This document shows, piece after piece, positions 35,401 to 48,438 of a stretch of 64,000 nt of DNA. Origin of the DNA: Sodiomyces alkalinus F11 (Eukaryota > Ascomycota > Sordariomycetes > Glomerellales > Plectosphaerellaceae); assembly GCF_003711515.1 (NCBI RefSeq), contig NW_021167081.1, positions 3,776,483-3,840,482 of the forward strand, given 5' to 3'. The notes under the pieces were generated by a model, which saw nothing but the letters and a program-made list of their open reading frames with translations, did no database searches and was not told the origin of the DNA. The translations under genes were made by a program, and so were the position numbers. Numbering within the stretch: position 1 is the stretch's first letter; every line of letters starts with the position of its first letter.

Positions 35401-38187
35401 TAGCTACTATACCTAACGGATATTATTACTATAAGAGACATAGTCTTTAATAAAGACGAGATATTTAACGGCAGGATTAAAACGCTGTAACCTATAGCTT
35501 CCGCTAAGAAAATCGGGGAACGCCTATAATCTATCCGTATCACCTAATTTAATAAGACCGCGAATAGGCTACTATTAAGGGGTAGAGCCGTAGACGTATT
35601 AGATCTTAAGTCGGAAAACTCCAACGCTACCGCTATTACTACAGGTAAAGGCGACGCTACCGCTATTACTACGGACGAACGCGAGGCCGTCGCTATTATT
35701 ACGAGAGAGGCCACTACTATTACTATAGACTATATCATTACTTAGGCTATAGCTTTAGAACCTCGTAACTCTAACGCCACCGCTATTACTACGGGAGAGG
35801 CTACTACTATTATTATAGACTATATCACCGCTATTACTACGGGTAAAGGTAATAACACCGCTATTACTACGCGCTAGGAAGACGGTACCGCTATTACTAC
35901 GGATACTCCACGGTTTACTACTATAAGGTTTAAGCCGTTTCCCACGTCTTTAATATCCCCGGAAGATCCTGCGCGCGCGTTCCTTATAGCGTTAGCGGTA
36001 GTCAGGGGCGTTAAGGTGGAAGGAGACGATAACCACTAACGGGTAGCCGCGGATACCCCTAGGGGGTACCTGTTAGCCGTACGCCCGTCGGCCGCGCGCC
36101 TATTACCCGCGCGCCTATCCATCGTAAGCCTCTACATAACTAAGAAGGTACAGAACGATAACGCCTTTTAGGCGTTCTTTAACGCTAGAAGGACTTATAA
36201 CCCTATACGCACGAGGAAGTAAGCTATTAACGATAGCGATATCGGTACTATAGATCCCTCTCCCTCTAACACCTCCTAGCCGCTATCGTATATAACCCGC
36301 GAGGATCTCCCGCCTCTACTAAACCACTACCGCGATATACGCCTCTATCCGTTACGGGAGCGGTGGTTATAGGCCGAGGGGGAATACCTTAAAGGCTACC
36401 GATAAATAGGCTACTAGCAGGAGGTAAGCGGTAATCAGGCTAATAAGTAATAAATCCTCGCCTATAGATAAGTATACACCTATAAATGTAATAAGGAGGG
36501 CACCCTCCTTTAATATAAGGCACGCCTTAGTGTGCGAGGGGATTAATAAAAACGGTTAGAGACTAAAGATAACTACGCCGCCATGCTAGCCTCGCGGTCC
36601 TTCCGTATACTAATAGCGATCGCCGTACGATTTAACCTAAGGTAATTCGACGCTATTAACGCGTTTATTAACGCTAGCCTTAAAAAGGAAGTATTTATAA
36701 AGATACTATAAGGCTACGAAGTGCCAGGTAAGGTACTACTACTACGGAAAGCCCTCTTCGGTTTAAGGGTATCGCTACTACTATAGTAGGAGGAATTTAG
36801 CGGCAGGCTATAGAAGATAGGATTCACGGCTATACCTAATAACCCCTATATTAAATCCGCGATAGTTTAATCCTATTCTTCTACGTTCACGATATCGGAT
36901 TTATCTACTATAGAGATCGTAAGACTAACGCCGATAACTTTAAGGCTGCCCTTAAACGAAGCTATAGGCTATTAGAAGGCGACGAAATCCGCTAGTTCCT
37001 AGGAATTGAGGTTCTAAGTGATAAAGCTATACGCAGGGTATAGCTATTATAATCCTCCTCTATAGAGAAGATCGCGGTTAAATACTACGTAGATATCCTT
37101 TACCGAAAACCACTAAAGGTCCTATTATTAACTATAGAGCCGCTAATACCACGCGACGGCACACGCGTATCGATTCCCGAGGTCTATTAGTATTATGGTA
37201 TAATCGGCTTTATCCTATATACCGCTATTGTGATAAGACCCGATATCGCGTTCGCCTATTTAAAGCTTTCCTAATATAACGTTAACCCCTCCTCTAACCA
37301 CCTTAAAAGAGCTTAATAAGTGCTACGATTCTTATATTATATAAGGCACCACTATCTAGAATTTGGTGGGGATAAACTCTTCCTAACTGTAAACGACGCG
37401 TCCTTCGGGGATAATCCAGACCGTAAAAGCTCCTAAGGATACGCGATAAAGTTCTTCGGCGGCACTATTAACTAAAAGGCGGGTAAGTAACTGATAGTTA
37501 TAATATCGTTAACAGAATCGGAACTACTCGGTCTTATAAAGGCCGCTGAAAAGACGCTATTTGTTAGCCGGATATTAAGGGACTTAGAACTCTGCTTAGA
37601 TCAATAATACCTACAGCTACACTACGATAATTAGCAGACTATTAACCTCGTTCATAAGAAGGCATAACGCCTACGAATAAGGCTACTGCACGTGATATTT
37701 ATAACTAGTAAGCGCGCTAGTTAGTATAGTAAGGCCTCTTTAAGGTCACGTACGTTAACACGAAGGATATAATCGCGGACGGTTTAATAAAGATATTAGC
37801 GGAGGCAGGGATTAAAAGACTATAATAATAGCTTAATTTAACGGATTAAAAGGATCGTATCGAGTAGTCGAGATAACTGTATAAAGAGATTAAACGCGCT
37901 AAAGCCGTAGCTAAAGCCGTGGCCGTAACGATAACGACGGCCTCTAAGGGTGTAGCAGATCTAATAGCTATAGATCCGATTAAGCAGATCCGGCTAATCA
38001 GGATCGAGAAACTAATTAAGATAGAATTATAGTAAATAGTTAAATAGGGCGGATTTAGATCCCTTTTACGACGGCGTTTTTCCCTTAACTATTAATTTTA
38101 CGATAGAAAAGCTAAGAGCGTTTAGTTTAAACCGAAGCCTCTAATTAGTCAGTTAACCTAAGAAGACCCACCTTAACTAAGGGGGTG
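32422..38187 (+). pseudogene. Copia D2 gag-pol, RIP-inactivated
   Basis: Gag is at about 32600-34080. The protease region is near 34130 (DLGSLIYIFNN, where DSGST/A would be expected). The integrase spans about 34560-35450, readable as INFHDLKESELLGGLY, VIERIKGIVKRRARA and IGYYIGY.SSNSVRI. A repeat-rich linker occupies 35600-36230. The RT spans about 36290-37150, with YKARLSVRGD, FDAINAFINASLKKEVF and LFGLRVSLLL, and the active-site region LILFFYVHDIGF near 36870 (expected YVDDI). RNase H spans about 37380-37700, with VNDASFGDN, TESELLGL and VSRILRDLELCLD. The PPT AAGGGGG precedes the 3' LTR. Stops are TAG/TAA. Same family as 19636-22203 (minus strand). Confidence 0.85.
35629..35900 (+). repeat. 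In-frame minisatellite in the Copia D linker
   Basis: ACCGCTATTACTACG or close variants occur about seven times, separated by variable 15-60-bp spacers, encoding repeated TAITT-type peptides between integrase and RT. The D-family copy at 22175-22200 retains the edge of the same array. Linkers between integrase and RT are the least constrained part of Copia polyproteins, which fits repeat expansion here. Confidence 0.6.
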
Positions 38188-38799
38188 TATCGTATAGGCC
38201 CACGGACCACGACGTAGTCTATAAGGGATCTAGGGGGGATCTACGCTATAACTAAGTGCTTCGAATATAATAGGGGCGGATACTGGAAAAGACCGGATAG
38301 GATCTAAATGACATAGTACCCATAACAGAGTCTTCACCACCTAAATTAAGGGCATAAGAGACTCACACAGATATAACTTAACATAATACACACACACAAG
38401 ATTTCTGCTCTACTAAGTTGATCATCCAAGTGCTATTTGACGTGCGATATAAGGTACTCCACACGTCTAATATAATATAGTTTATCACACCTCGATAAGG
38501 TGGCTATAGGTATCTAACACCTGCCCCTAGAATAGTAGGATTAATCCTAACACTTCTGCTCGTTAAATTAATACTCAAAATCCAGGGTAAATCGGGCCTA
38601 GATATCAATCAACGGCGTTATAGGCGTTAAAGCCAAAAGGCAGTCAAAAAGTATTAAAAACAGTACCTAAATAATAGTCTATAGGGGCATAAAAACACTC
38701 AAAATAACGGTCTAATTAACCGTTTGCCTTTAATTAAAACGTGATAGAAGATTATCGTCTCTGTTAATTACTTTAATTATATTTCGGCGGGACCTCTAT

Positions 38800-41700
38800 A
38801 CTAAGCAGATATATAAACGCCCTGTGTTTCTACGGAGGTAATACCTTTATAAGGCTATCGCGAACTATATCGTTAGTAGCGATCTAATTAATCGCGACGA
38901 TCCCCTTTTGAACGGTTTATCGGATCTAAAGGGCGTGGATATCGAGATACTTTAATTTCGAGGTAACCTATACTCTAGAGGATTTTAGCAGCTACTTAGT
39001 CTATTAATTATAGTAGTATACTATTAGTGGTTCCTCCATAAAGCTTAATATTAGGTCCTTTATTAAATGCCTTATCGCGATATACTGCCTAGTAGCAGCA
39101 GAAAGTGCTATAAGCTCGGCTTTAGTACTAGAGGTCACGACGCTTATTTGCGTATTAGCCTTCTAGTCTATAGGACCCCCGAATAATAATATAGTGTACC
39201 CTTAGGAGCTATACCGAGTCTTACGGTCGTTAGTAAAGGCGGCGTCCGAAGCATAAAAGAGTGCCGGGTATTAGTAGTCTTTACGTGGTCCGAAGTAAAG
39301 GCATAGTGTTTTCGTCGAGCCGAGATACTTTAAACACCTGTCTACGGTATCGTGATACTATTTTAACGGGTTAGTGCTGAACTCGGTAAGCCTTAAAGCG
39401 GCTTTAAAGACGTCAGGCCGGGTCTAATAGGCGGCGTAATTAATAGAACCGACTTTCCGGAGATATAGATAGATTAATTCTTTGGAGGCTTATTAGTCGG
39501 CAGGCTATGGAATATCAGGATAAGAAAGAGGGCTTTTAACCCTACGACCACTATAATCCACCTATAACGCCTTTATTTTATCAGTGATATAGTCATTAAG
39601 CGATAACTATAGCTTACGTTATTAACGATCGCGTCCTACGTGGATTCTAAGGAACCACTTAATTTATCCAAAATCCCTGATTTAGAAGCTCTTCTATATC
39701 TGCTACACTAGGTTATTAGCAGCAGATTCATATTCCTTACAGTAGATGAGGATAATATCGTTAACGTAAAAGACAGTAACCAGGACCTTATTCTTAAAGA
39801 CGTAATCGTCTTCGGTCAATTACTTTAAACTGTACTTACCTAGTACGGAAAAGAGCTATTAATGCTATAGCTTAGGGGAACGCCGTAGGCTATATAATAC
39901 CCGGCGTAGCCGTTAAATCCCTCTACGTTATATAGGAGGGCGTTACTTTAAAAGGTCCTCGAGCTATTCGAGGGCTTTAAGGCCCGTAGCCGACTAGAGT
40001 AACTGCTACCTAGGAGGGTCCTTAATATAGATTTCCTCGTCGAGCAGGGTATTAGTAAATACGTTAACGGTATTAAATTACTAAGTCTCGAGATCGAAGT
40101 GGGCTATAATACCTATTAGCGATATAAAGGTCCTTCCAGCGAGGGTGGAGGCGTAGGCGTTAAGGTGCTTATTATGTTATTAATCCCCTCGAATATAAAC
40201 GCGCGCCTTAAACTTATTAACGTAACTAGTAGGATCGACCTTATACTTAAAGACCTATTTAAGATTTAGTGGCCTTAGAACTGATTTAGGCAGTCCCGAG
40301 CTATACCCCTGCTAGTAGGACTATTCCCACCGTTTAAAGGTGCCTATTAGCTTAAGCGGGCTAACCTCCTAAAAGGCGGCCTTAATCCATTCTAATTTAT
40401 AGGGACTCTTTAGTATTTAAGACTAGTTTAGAGGTTCCTTAGGTATATCGCGGCGTAGCAGCGGCTTCTTCGGCATCTTAATCTAGTTATAGAAGGAATA
40501 AAAGGAAGGAAGGGTATAACAGTCGGTTAGACGCCTACTACAGGCAGGCCGGTCGGTAGCGGCCGTCGGAATAATAGGAGGGCGTCTTCTTGTACTAGAC
40601 GAAGAGGAAGGTTAGTTAATAATAGTAGTGGAAGAAGAGGATTATAAAGACTTAGCTGCAGCAGGTGGCTCTACCGTAGCAGCAGCCGTAGATACCGGAT
40701 TAACGACGGTGGTAGCAGTGGTTGATTCCTCTTTAAGAACCGATTAGTCAGGGGATAATAATCCTATCGCGACGGTATCGCCGGTTATATCCGTATCGTA
40801 AGATTAATCTTCGGTATCGTTGGCCTCGTTAGATCGTTTAAAAACAGGCGGCAGATCCGCAGTTCTAGTTAGTGGTGTAGGAGGGCCGTTTATGGTTATT
40901 AGAGGAGCGAAAACAGGTGTCGTTAAAGGCATAATTATAGGTGTAATTATAGAAGACGTTAAAGTAGGTGCCGCCGGAGGCGTGGAAGGCGTTATAGGGC
41001 TTATTTGCCCTATTCCACGTGCCTCCTACTATTATTATTCTTCTGCAGATTCTGCAGTGGTTATTAAACCTGCACCTCTATCCACCCCCCTAAAAGCAAC
41101 GGCAGTAACAGCGGCGATAGCTATAATAGCCGCCGTAGTAGCAGCCTCCGCTATTACCTCCCTCGTGGTATTCTAATTCAGTAGCGTTTAAGGGTAAAGA
41201 TTAACTACGTTAGTAGTAATACCTAGAGGATCGTGGAGTTAATATTCTATGGGCTGATTAAGCTGCTCGAAAACCTTAATTAACACCTTAAGTTCGTGGT
41301 CACGATCTTTATATAGTAGTTTTTCGTTAAAGGTGATATCTCTCGTGCACAGGATCCTCCCTACTTTTAGCACCTAAATCCGATATATATTAGTCCTTTC
41401 GTAGCCGATTAAATAGCCGAAATATACTCTTTCCGCGAGCTTAGCGTTACGGTTACGACCTCGTTAATAATCCGCGGTTAGTGGATAGACTTTATAACTA
41501 TACCTTTTTAAGTGGCTAACGATAGGCTTCGTCAGGATCTTCTTTAGGCCTTATTTATTAATCTAATCCTCTATCTGCCCTTAAGGGGTTTTCCACTAAA
41601 GGTCCTTCCGAGGGATAAGATTATACAGATACACTATAGCAGCCACTAGTTCTGGCTATATATTCTATTAGATGCCTAAGGCCGTTACGAGGGTCCTCGC

Positions 41701-43900
41701 GATAGCAAAAATAACGCCGCTATAGCGTTCTGCCTTCGGATTCTGCGCGGCTATGTATAGCGATAACCTTTTAAGCAAAATCCCTCACTCGTCAGCCTAT
41801 TTATCGAAGCCTTTCTAAAGGGATGTTTCCCTATCCAGGCAGATTACTATAATTACATACTGGTACTGCCTCTAAAGAAAGATCTTAAAATTCACTAACA
41901 TAGGTAAGGCTCATTTATAGTCACGCAGGAACCGTATAATAGTTTCACGAGTACAGGGATCGTATAAAAGCATTATAACCTTTATACCATTATAGGCCTC
42001 GTTAAGGCTAAAGAGGTCAACCTCCACCCTATACCACGGCCTCGTCGTTTAGTGGTTAGGTAACCTTCTCGAGATAACCTTCTTTACTTTACTAAGGGCA
42101 TAGGCCTTGTAATCCACTATAAGAGGACCTTTTCCTTTAATAACGCCTCTAATAAGGGTATCTCTAATTTTATCGAGGGCAGTAGCGCCGGCGTGCCCTA
42201 GCCTCTCGTGCTATAAATAAGCGTTAGCCACGCTTATAGTAGGCGTCGTGGAGCTATTAAAGAACCTGCTTAGTAGATGCTATTAGCGATCCGTTAGAAC
42301 GAGGGCGTATTGATCGTTAACGTTATTAAGTGGTAGGGCTAATAAGCCCTCTTCGGCAGATCACTTAACCTTTAAGACCTCGAGGTCGGTGTTAAAAACG
42401 ACACCCTATTCCTTTAATCTTCTAGTTACGATTGAGGTTATTAGGTAGTCTTATAAAAAAGTAACGCGATTTAGCACTAAAACGAAGGGATTACTATATT
42501 CGTCGTCTACTTCTAATTATATCCTGCTATAATCCTTAACTGGCTTAGTTTCTCCACTACCCGTTTAAAAACGATGCTCTTCTATAGCAGGTTCGAAGTC
42601 CTATAGTAAGTGTTATTAGTTAGTGATATGCCTCGAGGTGCTAGAGTCGATTAGCAGTTAATTAAAGAGGTTACTGCTAACGTTGCCGTTTAGCTATAGA
42701 AGGCAATATATTCTATAGGACTCCTTATCGGAATCCTTATCCTGGTTATCCACGAAGTTAGATACCTCCTTTAACGATTCTTTCGGCTATAACTTCTAAG
42801 AGTCGTTTTTAGCATCCGTTTTAAGGCTTTTAGCATCCTTTTCAATATTCTCCCGGAATCTCTTTTAAGGTTAATTATCCTTGGTCATAATAATCCAGTC
42901 GTAGCATTCTAAGCTCTCTTTTAAAGGTGTGTATCCCTTTTTCCTGCGTGCCTTATTTACGTTTAGGCACTTCTATAGAGGCTTATAGTTATATTTACTC
43001 CTCTTCTTAATACGGTAATCGTATAACTACTCCTTCTTCTATTCGTGAGATGGTTAGTTGTCCTATTATCCCGATTATACCCGCTGATCCTTACCTTCTT
43101 TATCATTACCTAGGAAGGTTACTATATAAAAGGATAATACGGTAGGCTTCTTATCGAGTCGGTACGGGTAACGGCGACGAAGCCACGTCGTATATTATTC
43201 CACGATAGACTATATCGAAGGTAGGTCCTTTTCCTTAAGCATTATAAGGTATATAAATTTACCCTTAGACTATTTAGGTTTAACGCTCCTAATAGCGTTA
43301 AAGAAGGCGTTAATCTAATCGTCCTTAGTATTATAGGTATTAATCTTATACGTCTTAGTATCTAGCTATAGCTTAATAAAGTCCTCTAGCTAGCGCTTAT
43401 AGGGTATTCGTCTAATATTTTATATATATTCCTCCTAATATCGCTTAATTAGTGACTTCTAAGCGGCGTTTATTAGCTTAAGGTGCGTCTTAAGGGTATA
43501 TAGGATATCCTTACCTTCCTTTTTACCGGCGTACTAATCCTTTAAAGCAGGGCTAACCGTCTTCGCGATATAGTCGTGGAGTGCTTAAATCCTCCTCTTT
43601 TTAGGCTTATACTAACCCTCTTCCATCTATTAGATCTTATATAGTATATCCTAATTAATAGCGTTACGTTCTTCGGCTATAGCAGGAGGTTATAGTGGAT
43701 TGGTTCGAATACGGCGCTTAGGCCATTTAGCCTCTTTAAGATCGGGATTAACGAGGTCGGCGAGATCGTAGGAGTACGCGATAGTTATCACGGCTTTAAT
43801 CTAAGGCCTTTAGTTTTTCGGAGCGGTAAGTGTTATAAGGCCTATAATAGGCACTACTACCGTGGAAGCCATCGTTATACTAATAAAAAGCAGTGGAATA
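38800..43900 (-). pseudogene. Copia E gag-protease-integrase-RT-RNase H, RIP-inactivated
   Basis: Minus-strand order, right to left. Gag is at about 42800-43900. The protease shows LLIDSSTSRHIT near 42640-42680, matching the WLIDSGAS.H pattern with Gly replaced. The integrase entry region is near 42200, followed by YRVEVDLFSLNEAYNG near 42010. A Val/Ala/Ile-rich linker (40500-41200) contains an antisense open stretch of 118 codons that is a shadow. The RT reads KFKARVYIRGD and LAGRTFISLIGIIAHFD near 40100-40250. RNase H reads FYASDAAFTND, FGGPID.KAN and TKAELIALSAA near 39090-39270. Many TAG/TAA stops. Role when alive: copy-and-paste transposition through an RNA intermediate; now inactive. 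Confidence 0.8.
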
Positions 43901-44105
43901 GGATAAACGAAAAGGTTAACTAACTATACTAAACGCTTTAAATACTAGTGCGATAGAAACGATAAAACGATTAAATAAAACTAAAGCAGGCGGACGTTAC
44001 TAATAATAATAAACTACCCGCTATAGACTTAAGGCTGATTTACTAGCCTAGAAGCTATAGGATCGATCGGAATAGCTTCGTTTATTAGAACGTCGGCCTT
44101 ATAAC

Positions 44106-44298
44106 TATTAGAATATAAATAAGGTACGCAGAATTATATATGTATTTATCTACATGAAGTTTATAATACTTCACGGGTATATCTAACTATACGGAAAAAG
44201 CAGGGGAAATAAGGGTGGATATATAGGACCGAGGTACTCCACACGTCTAATATAATATAGTTTATTATACCCCGATAAGATGGCTATGGCATGTAATA
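44106..44298 (-). repeat. Copia E 5' LTR (~193 bp)
   Basis: Pairs with 31238-31364 + 38455-38519. The sequence immediately inside on the minus strand, GTTATAAGGCCG, resembles the GTTATAAGCCCG that follows the Copia D LTRs, so the two families probably use the same primer-binding strategy. Confidence 0.75.
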
Positions 44299-47200
44299 TA
44301 GAGCGTACTAAATAAAGGAAATCCTTCGTAATAATCTACCTAATAAAACCTAATAGGTAAAAAACCAAAGCAAAATAACTAGACTGTAGGAATCGTAGTT
44401 TACGCCCTATACTGTTCTACCGAGGCTATTTTAGTAGCTAAAAGGTAGGCCTATAAGGCCTATATGCCTTGTTTAGTACTAAATAATAGCGGCAGAGATA
44501 GCGGTAAGCCTGCTAGGGCTTCCCGCAGGGCTTTTCGTTCTTCTTTATAAAAAGGGCAGAAAAGAATAACGTGTGCTGTATCCTATATAGGGGAGCCGGG
44601 ACTGGAATAGTAGTCGTTAGCGCAGTTTTAGGGCCTTTTTTAGTGGGTTTTCAGGTATCCGAAGCCGGTTTTCAACTACGTAAAAGCCGATTTTACCCAC
44701 CTAGGCCCTTATATTAGTAGTGGTTTTCGAGAGAAACAGAGGTTATCGCTGACTAGTCGCCAATATAGGCGGCCTAATCGAACCGATTTACCTCTTTTCT
44801 CCTCCTCCTCTTCGTGATTCTATAGGGTTTTCTAGTCTAAAATAAAGGATTTTTTTACCCGGCGTTTTAGGTGGCTAAGGGTAACTAACGTAACAGATTT
44901 AGTAGCTTTTTCGGGGTTTAACGCCCCTTTAGCTACCTTATCCGCTAGTTCGTTCCCTTCTATCCCCATGTATAAGGGGCACCACCACACAGAAACCGAC
45001 ATGCCTGGTAGTTAAAGGCGTGAAATAAGGTCTTTAGCTTCTATAGCCCACTATAAGGTGTACTAAAGCTTTTAAATAGCCGCCTAGGAATTACTAATAA
45101 TATAGCACTCTAAGGGCCTCGTCGTCTACTCTAGGGCAGCGTAAAGGGCCTAGAGAAAAGCGTATAATTCAGCGTCCGCGACTTCGGTAACGGTCCCTAG
45201 GTTAAAGCCTAGAGCTTTATAGGGCCTTGCGGTATTAGTCTACTATATTATAGCGGCTATAGCCTACGAGGGTCCTTTAGGGGGCCTAGTAGGGTAGCCT
45301 AAGAAGCCGTCGGTATAGAAAATAGCAGCCTATTCCCCTAGACCTTATTATATTTCAGCGAGGGCTTCGAGGTAGGCTATTTTCTAGTCGAGGGTATCGG
45401 GGCCAGGGCCAGGGTTAGTGGCTATAATAGGCCGGTCTTTAGGGAAAAAGGGCCTTAGATCCACTAAGGGTTCCGAAGCCTAGGGGGCCTCCCACTTAGC
45501 CGAAGGGCCCTCGATATCCTAAGACTAGCCTATTAAAGCCGCTATTTCTAGGCCTAGCCTAAATAGCTATATACTAGGCAGAAGGTTCTATAGCTGGTTA
45601 AGGCTTTCGTGGTTTTCGCTTAGTAGGAGCTAGCGTCTAATAGGGTAGTTCGGTAGCAATTTTAAGGTTCTAAAGGTATAAAGCCTATTAGACCTTGTTA
45701 ACCGAACCGCCGCTAGGGGGACTACTGCTTTAAGTTCTAAAGGCCGTAGAGGGGCCCCTATAAAAGCACCTAAGGCCGTAACTAAGGCCCCGTACTATAG
45801 TCGTTCTAGACGATCTATAAGGTGTTATTTCGGTGATTTAGGGTCCTACTAGAGCTATAAACTAAAATCGGCTAGGGAGGCTATACAGGCTATATATAGC
45901 TACCATAATGCCTTAAAGGAAAGGCCCCTCTATAAGCTATCTAGCCTATATAGCCTGTTTAGGGCCCTTAAAGCCGAATTTAGTCGTTCTTCGATATAGG
46001 GTTTAAAGAATAGCTTAGGGTCTAACTAGACCCCTAGCCACCTAATAGCACCTAGCGCGGGTTTAACTAGGTGCCCCCCTATAGTGACCGGAGTGTCTTC
46101 TTTAGAGCGTCTTCGATAGAAGTGAATAAGCTCTGTTTTTTCAGTGTCGAAAAGGACTTAGTTAACTTTTACTGCGTTAAAAAGGAAGGCTACGGCTTTT
46201 TCTAGGGTTTTATAGTTTTTCCTAGTCGACGTAGATACTATAGATAGCTAGAAATCGTCGATATAGGATAACTAAAGACACTGAAAATCCGGTCCAGCTA
46301 TACGCTTTCTAATATAAAGTAGGAAAAGAATAAGGGAAACCGGGGAGCCTTATAGAACCCCTATATTTAAGGGAGTAGGCTGCTAGACCTACCCCTTAAA
46401 GACTAGTTGGATTCGCCAGTTTTCGGTAAAAGAGGCTACCTACTTAACTAGGTTTAAGGGTTGTTAGAGTTCCTAAAGGGCCCTAAGTAGCTAGGGACGG
46501 GCGACGTGATCGAAGGCTCCTTTAATATCTAAAAATAGCGTAGATATCACAGGATTTTAGCGTGATTTACGCTATTTTTTAATATAGTGGAAGAGGAAAA
46601 GGGTTATATCGATAGCAGAGCGTTAGTTTCTTCCCCCTATCTAACTAGGGTATGGAAGGGTATCGCGGGTATTAGCTATAAAGCTAAGCCTAGCAGCTAT
46701 AACCCTTTCGAGGACTTTACCTAGGTAGTTTAGAACGGCTATAATCCTATAAGACTTAGGATTAGAATACTCCTTCTTTTCCGACTTCGGTAAAACAACC
46801 CCTAAGGCTTTTTTCTAGCAGGTAGAGTGGTAGCCTGCTATAAACAGTACTGAATAGGCTTATAAAAAGGACCCGGGGATAACCATATAGGCCCACCTAA
46901 TCGGGTTTAGACTAATCCTATTAGGCCCTGCGGCTTTCCCCTTAGTAGCTCCGAATATAGCGCGCTATAGTTTGGCGGCCTAGAGGCTAGGCCACTCCTA
47001 CGGTCTTCTAAGGCCCTTACTACGTGATCTAGTCAGGCTCTAGGGGCCGTTCGAAGGGTAGGAAGGGCCTAGGCCCCCTAAAGGGCCTATAGATATAGGG
47101 GCTTTAGAGGCGTTAGTGGCGGAAGAAGAAGAAGAAAGAGAAGAAGAAGGTATTAGAAAAAGGGTATAGAGTAGGGCGTTATATTTATCTTCGAAGGCGT

Positions 47201-48438
47201 AGGCCTTCTGCTTCGTAGGCGTTTAAAGTAGTGGGATTTTCGCGGTAAGGCCGCTTTTTATATAGTTATAGCGATACGCAACAGGGACGAATGGGGCCAC
47301 CTCGGCCCCGCAGCAGCACCTCTCCACCCAAGGAAGTGTATAGAGGTTTTCCCCGGGTTTTACCCGGGTTTTCCCCTCTATAGCCACCCGAGAAGGACCG
47401 CATAGCCTAGGAAGGCTCCTGTAGTTTAGTCAGGATAGCGGAGTAAGATTAACAATAATAATAATAATAATAATAATATAGTTATAGGCCTTAAAGATTT
47501 CAGGGCCTTCGGCGTGGACTAGGAAGGCTTCTTAGTGGCCGTTTTTTGCTATTTTAACCGCCCGATAGTAGGCGTTTCGAGCTTCTTTCCAGGAGGCTTC
47601 TAAAGGCGCCTAGGTGGCCAATACCCCCTTTTTTACCTTTCGAAATGCCCTAAAGTCCCTGTTAGCTAATTTTCGCAGGGTCTTTAGTTCTTTAGTCTAC
47701 CACGGCTTCGAACGCCCTTCTACCCGTAGCTTAGGCACTAAAGCCGTAAGCGCTAGGGTAATAGTATCCAAAACTTAGCGGCCTAAAGAATCCTAGTCCG
47801 AGGCGTTAATAGCCTGTTAAATATCCTGGTCGAGGCTAGGTTCTAGGCTCTTTAGGGTACTAGAAAACAGGTTCTAATCTGCTAGCTTATAGTTATAAGC
47901 CGGCGGGAGGGACCTATTTATAGGACTTTTAGAGCCTAAAATAGTAGCTAAAAGGAGGATAGCGCGGTGTAGAGAGGTAGTGTTTTCGATATATTCCTAT
48001 TTAGCGAAGCGGAGACGATCGAATCCGGGCGTGTAAAAGGCTAGGTCTATAACCGACTCTTAACGAAGATTAGACCTAAAAAAGGTCCTCCCGTTCAGGT
48101 TAACTTCTTTAGGATCCACTAAATAGATAGCTCCGAGGCTATCAAACTAGTCTACTAGAGTCTAGGCCCTAATAGAAGCCTGGTTAGTAATAGCTCCTTT
48201 CTACTATTAGTGGTTTCTGTTAAAGTCCCCTATAATAAGGGTAGGCTTAGGGACCTATAGGCCCTCTAGTACTCGATCCTCGGTCTCGGGCCGGCTTCTA
48301 GGGCCTAAAAAGGAGGGGAAAGAAGAAGAAGAAGAGGAAGAAGTAGAAGAGGTAGAGGTAGAAGGGGTGGGGCTAGGGGGCCGCCCTCGGCCTGTTATTT
48401 CGGGGTCCTATTCTATCTAATTATAGACATGTAGAATA
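44299..48438 (-). mobile_element. Tad1-like LINE, 3' portion (continues beyond Copia B at 62299)
   Basis: Minus-strand LINE containing endonuclease, RT, RNase H and 3' UTR. It is homologous to the plus-strand LINE at 17410-19070 over the 3' third, including the UTR down to about 44300, where the Copia E LTR cuts it off. The other end at 48438 is the insertion site of Copia B (duplication gaata). Its 5' portion with ORF1 resumes at 62299. It is the oldest layer of this nest. Confidence 0.85.
44390..48430 (-). pseudogene. LINE ORF2: endonuclease, reverse transcriptase, RNase H
   Basis: The apurinic-type endonuclease is visible from GDFNRNH (about 48205-48225) through SVIDLAFY. An Ile run encoded by an (AAT)n tract lies at 47450-47480. 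The RT runs from about 46850 to 45900: LPKSEKKEYSNPKSYRI, VARPQLLRAL, GVLQGSPVS, and the active site LSYIDDF (about 46251-46275). RNase H spans about 45340-44940 with FYTDGFLG, AELYAFL and WWCPLYMGIEGNELADKVA. The C-terminal region with CPFYKEERKALREALAGLP is near 44490-44560. The frame is continuous except for TAG/TAA codons, almost all at expected Gln/Trp. Such proteins nick the target and prime cDNA synthesis from the nick. Inactive. Confidence 0.88.

Larger units (their letters stand above)
31365..38449 (+). mobile_element. Compound Copia D insertion with three LTRs
   Basis: Structure: LTR (31365-31626), 521 bp of leader/gag, LTR (32148-32421), full internal region (32422-38187), LTR (38188-38449). 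The whole array is flanked by a 5-bp duplication taagg (31360-31364 and 38450-38454) in the Copia E LTR. The partial first internal segment is homologous to 32422-32944 and stops exactly where the second LTR starts. The simplest history is that one D element inserted into the gag of another, followed by LTR-LTR recombination that removed the rest of the older copy. LTRs share TATCGTATAGG starts and CGTGCGATA ends; 262-274 bp. Confidence 0.85.
31238..44298 (-). mobile_element. Copia E: full-length minus-strand Ty1/Copia, split by a nested Copia D array
   Basis: Its 5' LTR is 44106-44298 and its 3' LTR is 31238-31364 plus 38455-38519, interrupted by the Copia D insertion (31365-38449). The two LTRs share GGTACTCCACACGTCTAA, ACGGAAAAAGCAGGGGAAAT and their termini (TATCAGAATA / TATTAGAATA). 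On the minus strand the polypurine end CTAGGGGCAGG precedes TGTTAGATACC at 38519. The element without the nest is about 6.0 kb, a normal Copia length. No flanking duplication is evident (left gaaac, right tagag). The right end abuts the 3' UTR of the minus-strand LINE. Confidence 0.8.

Noticed and set aside
40820..41176. 118-codon Val/Ala-rich plus-strand ORF resembling a membrane protein
   Set aside because: Antisense to the low-complexity integrase-RT linker of Copia E; composition follows from the linker.
47448..47480. (AAT)n tract as an independent microsatellite locus of interest
   Set aside because: It falls inside LINE ORF2 as an Ile run and needs no other explanation; a similar tract at about 50425-50455 lies in the antisense ORF.
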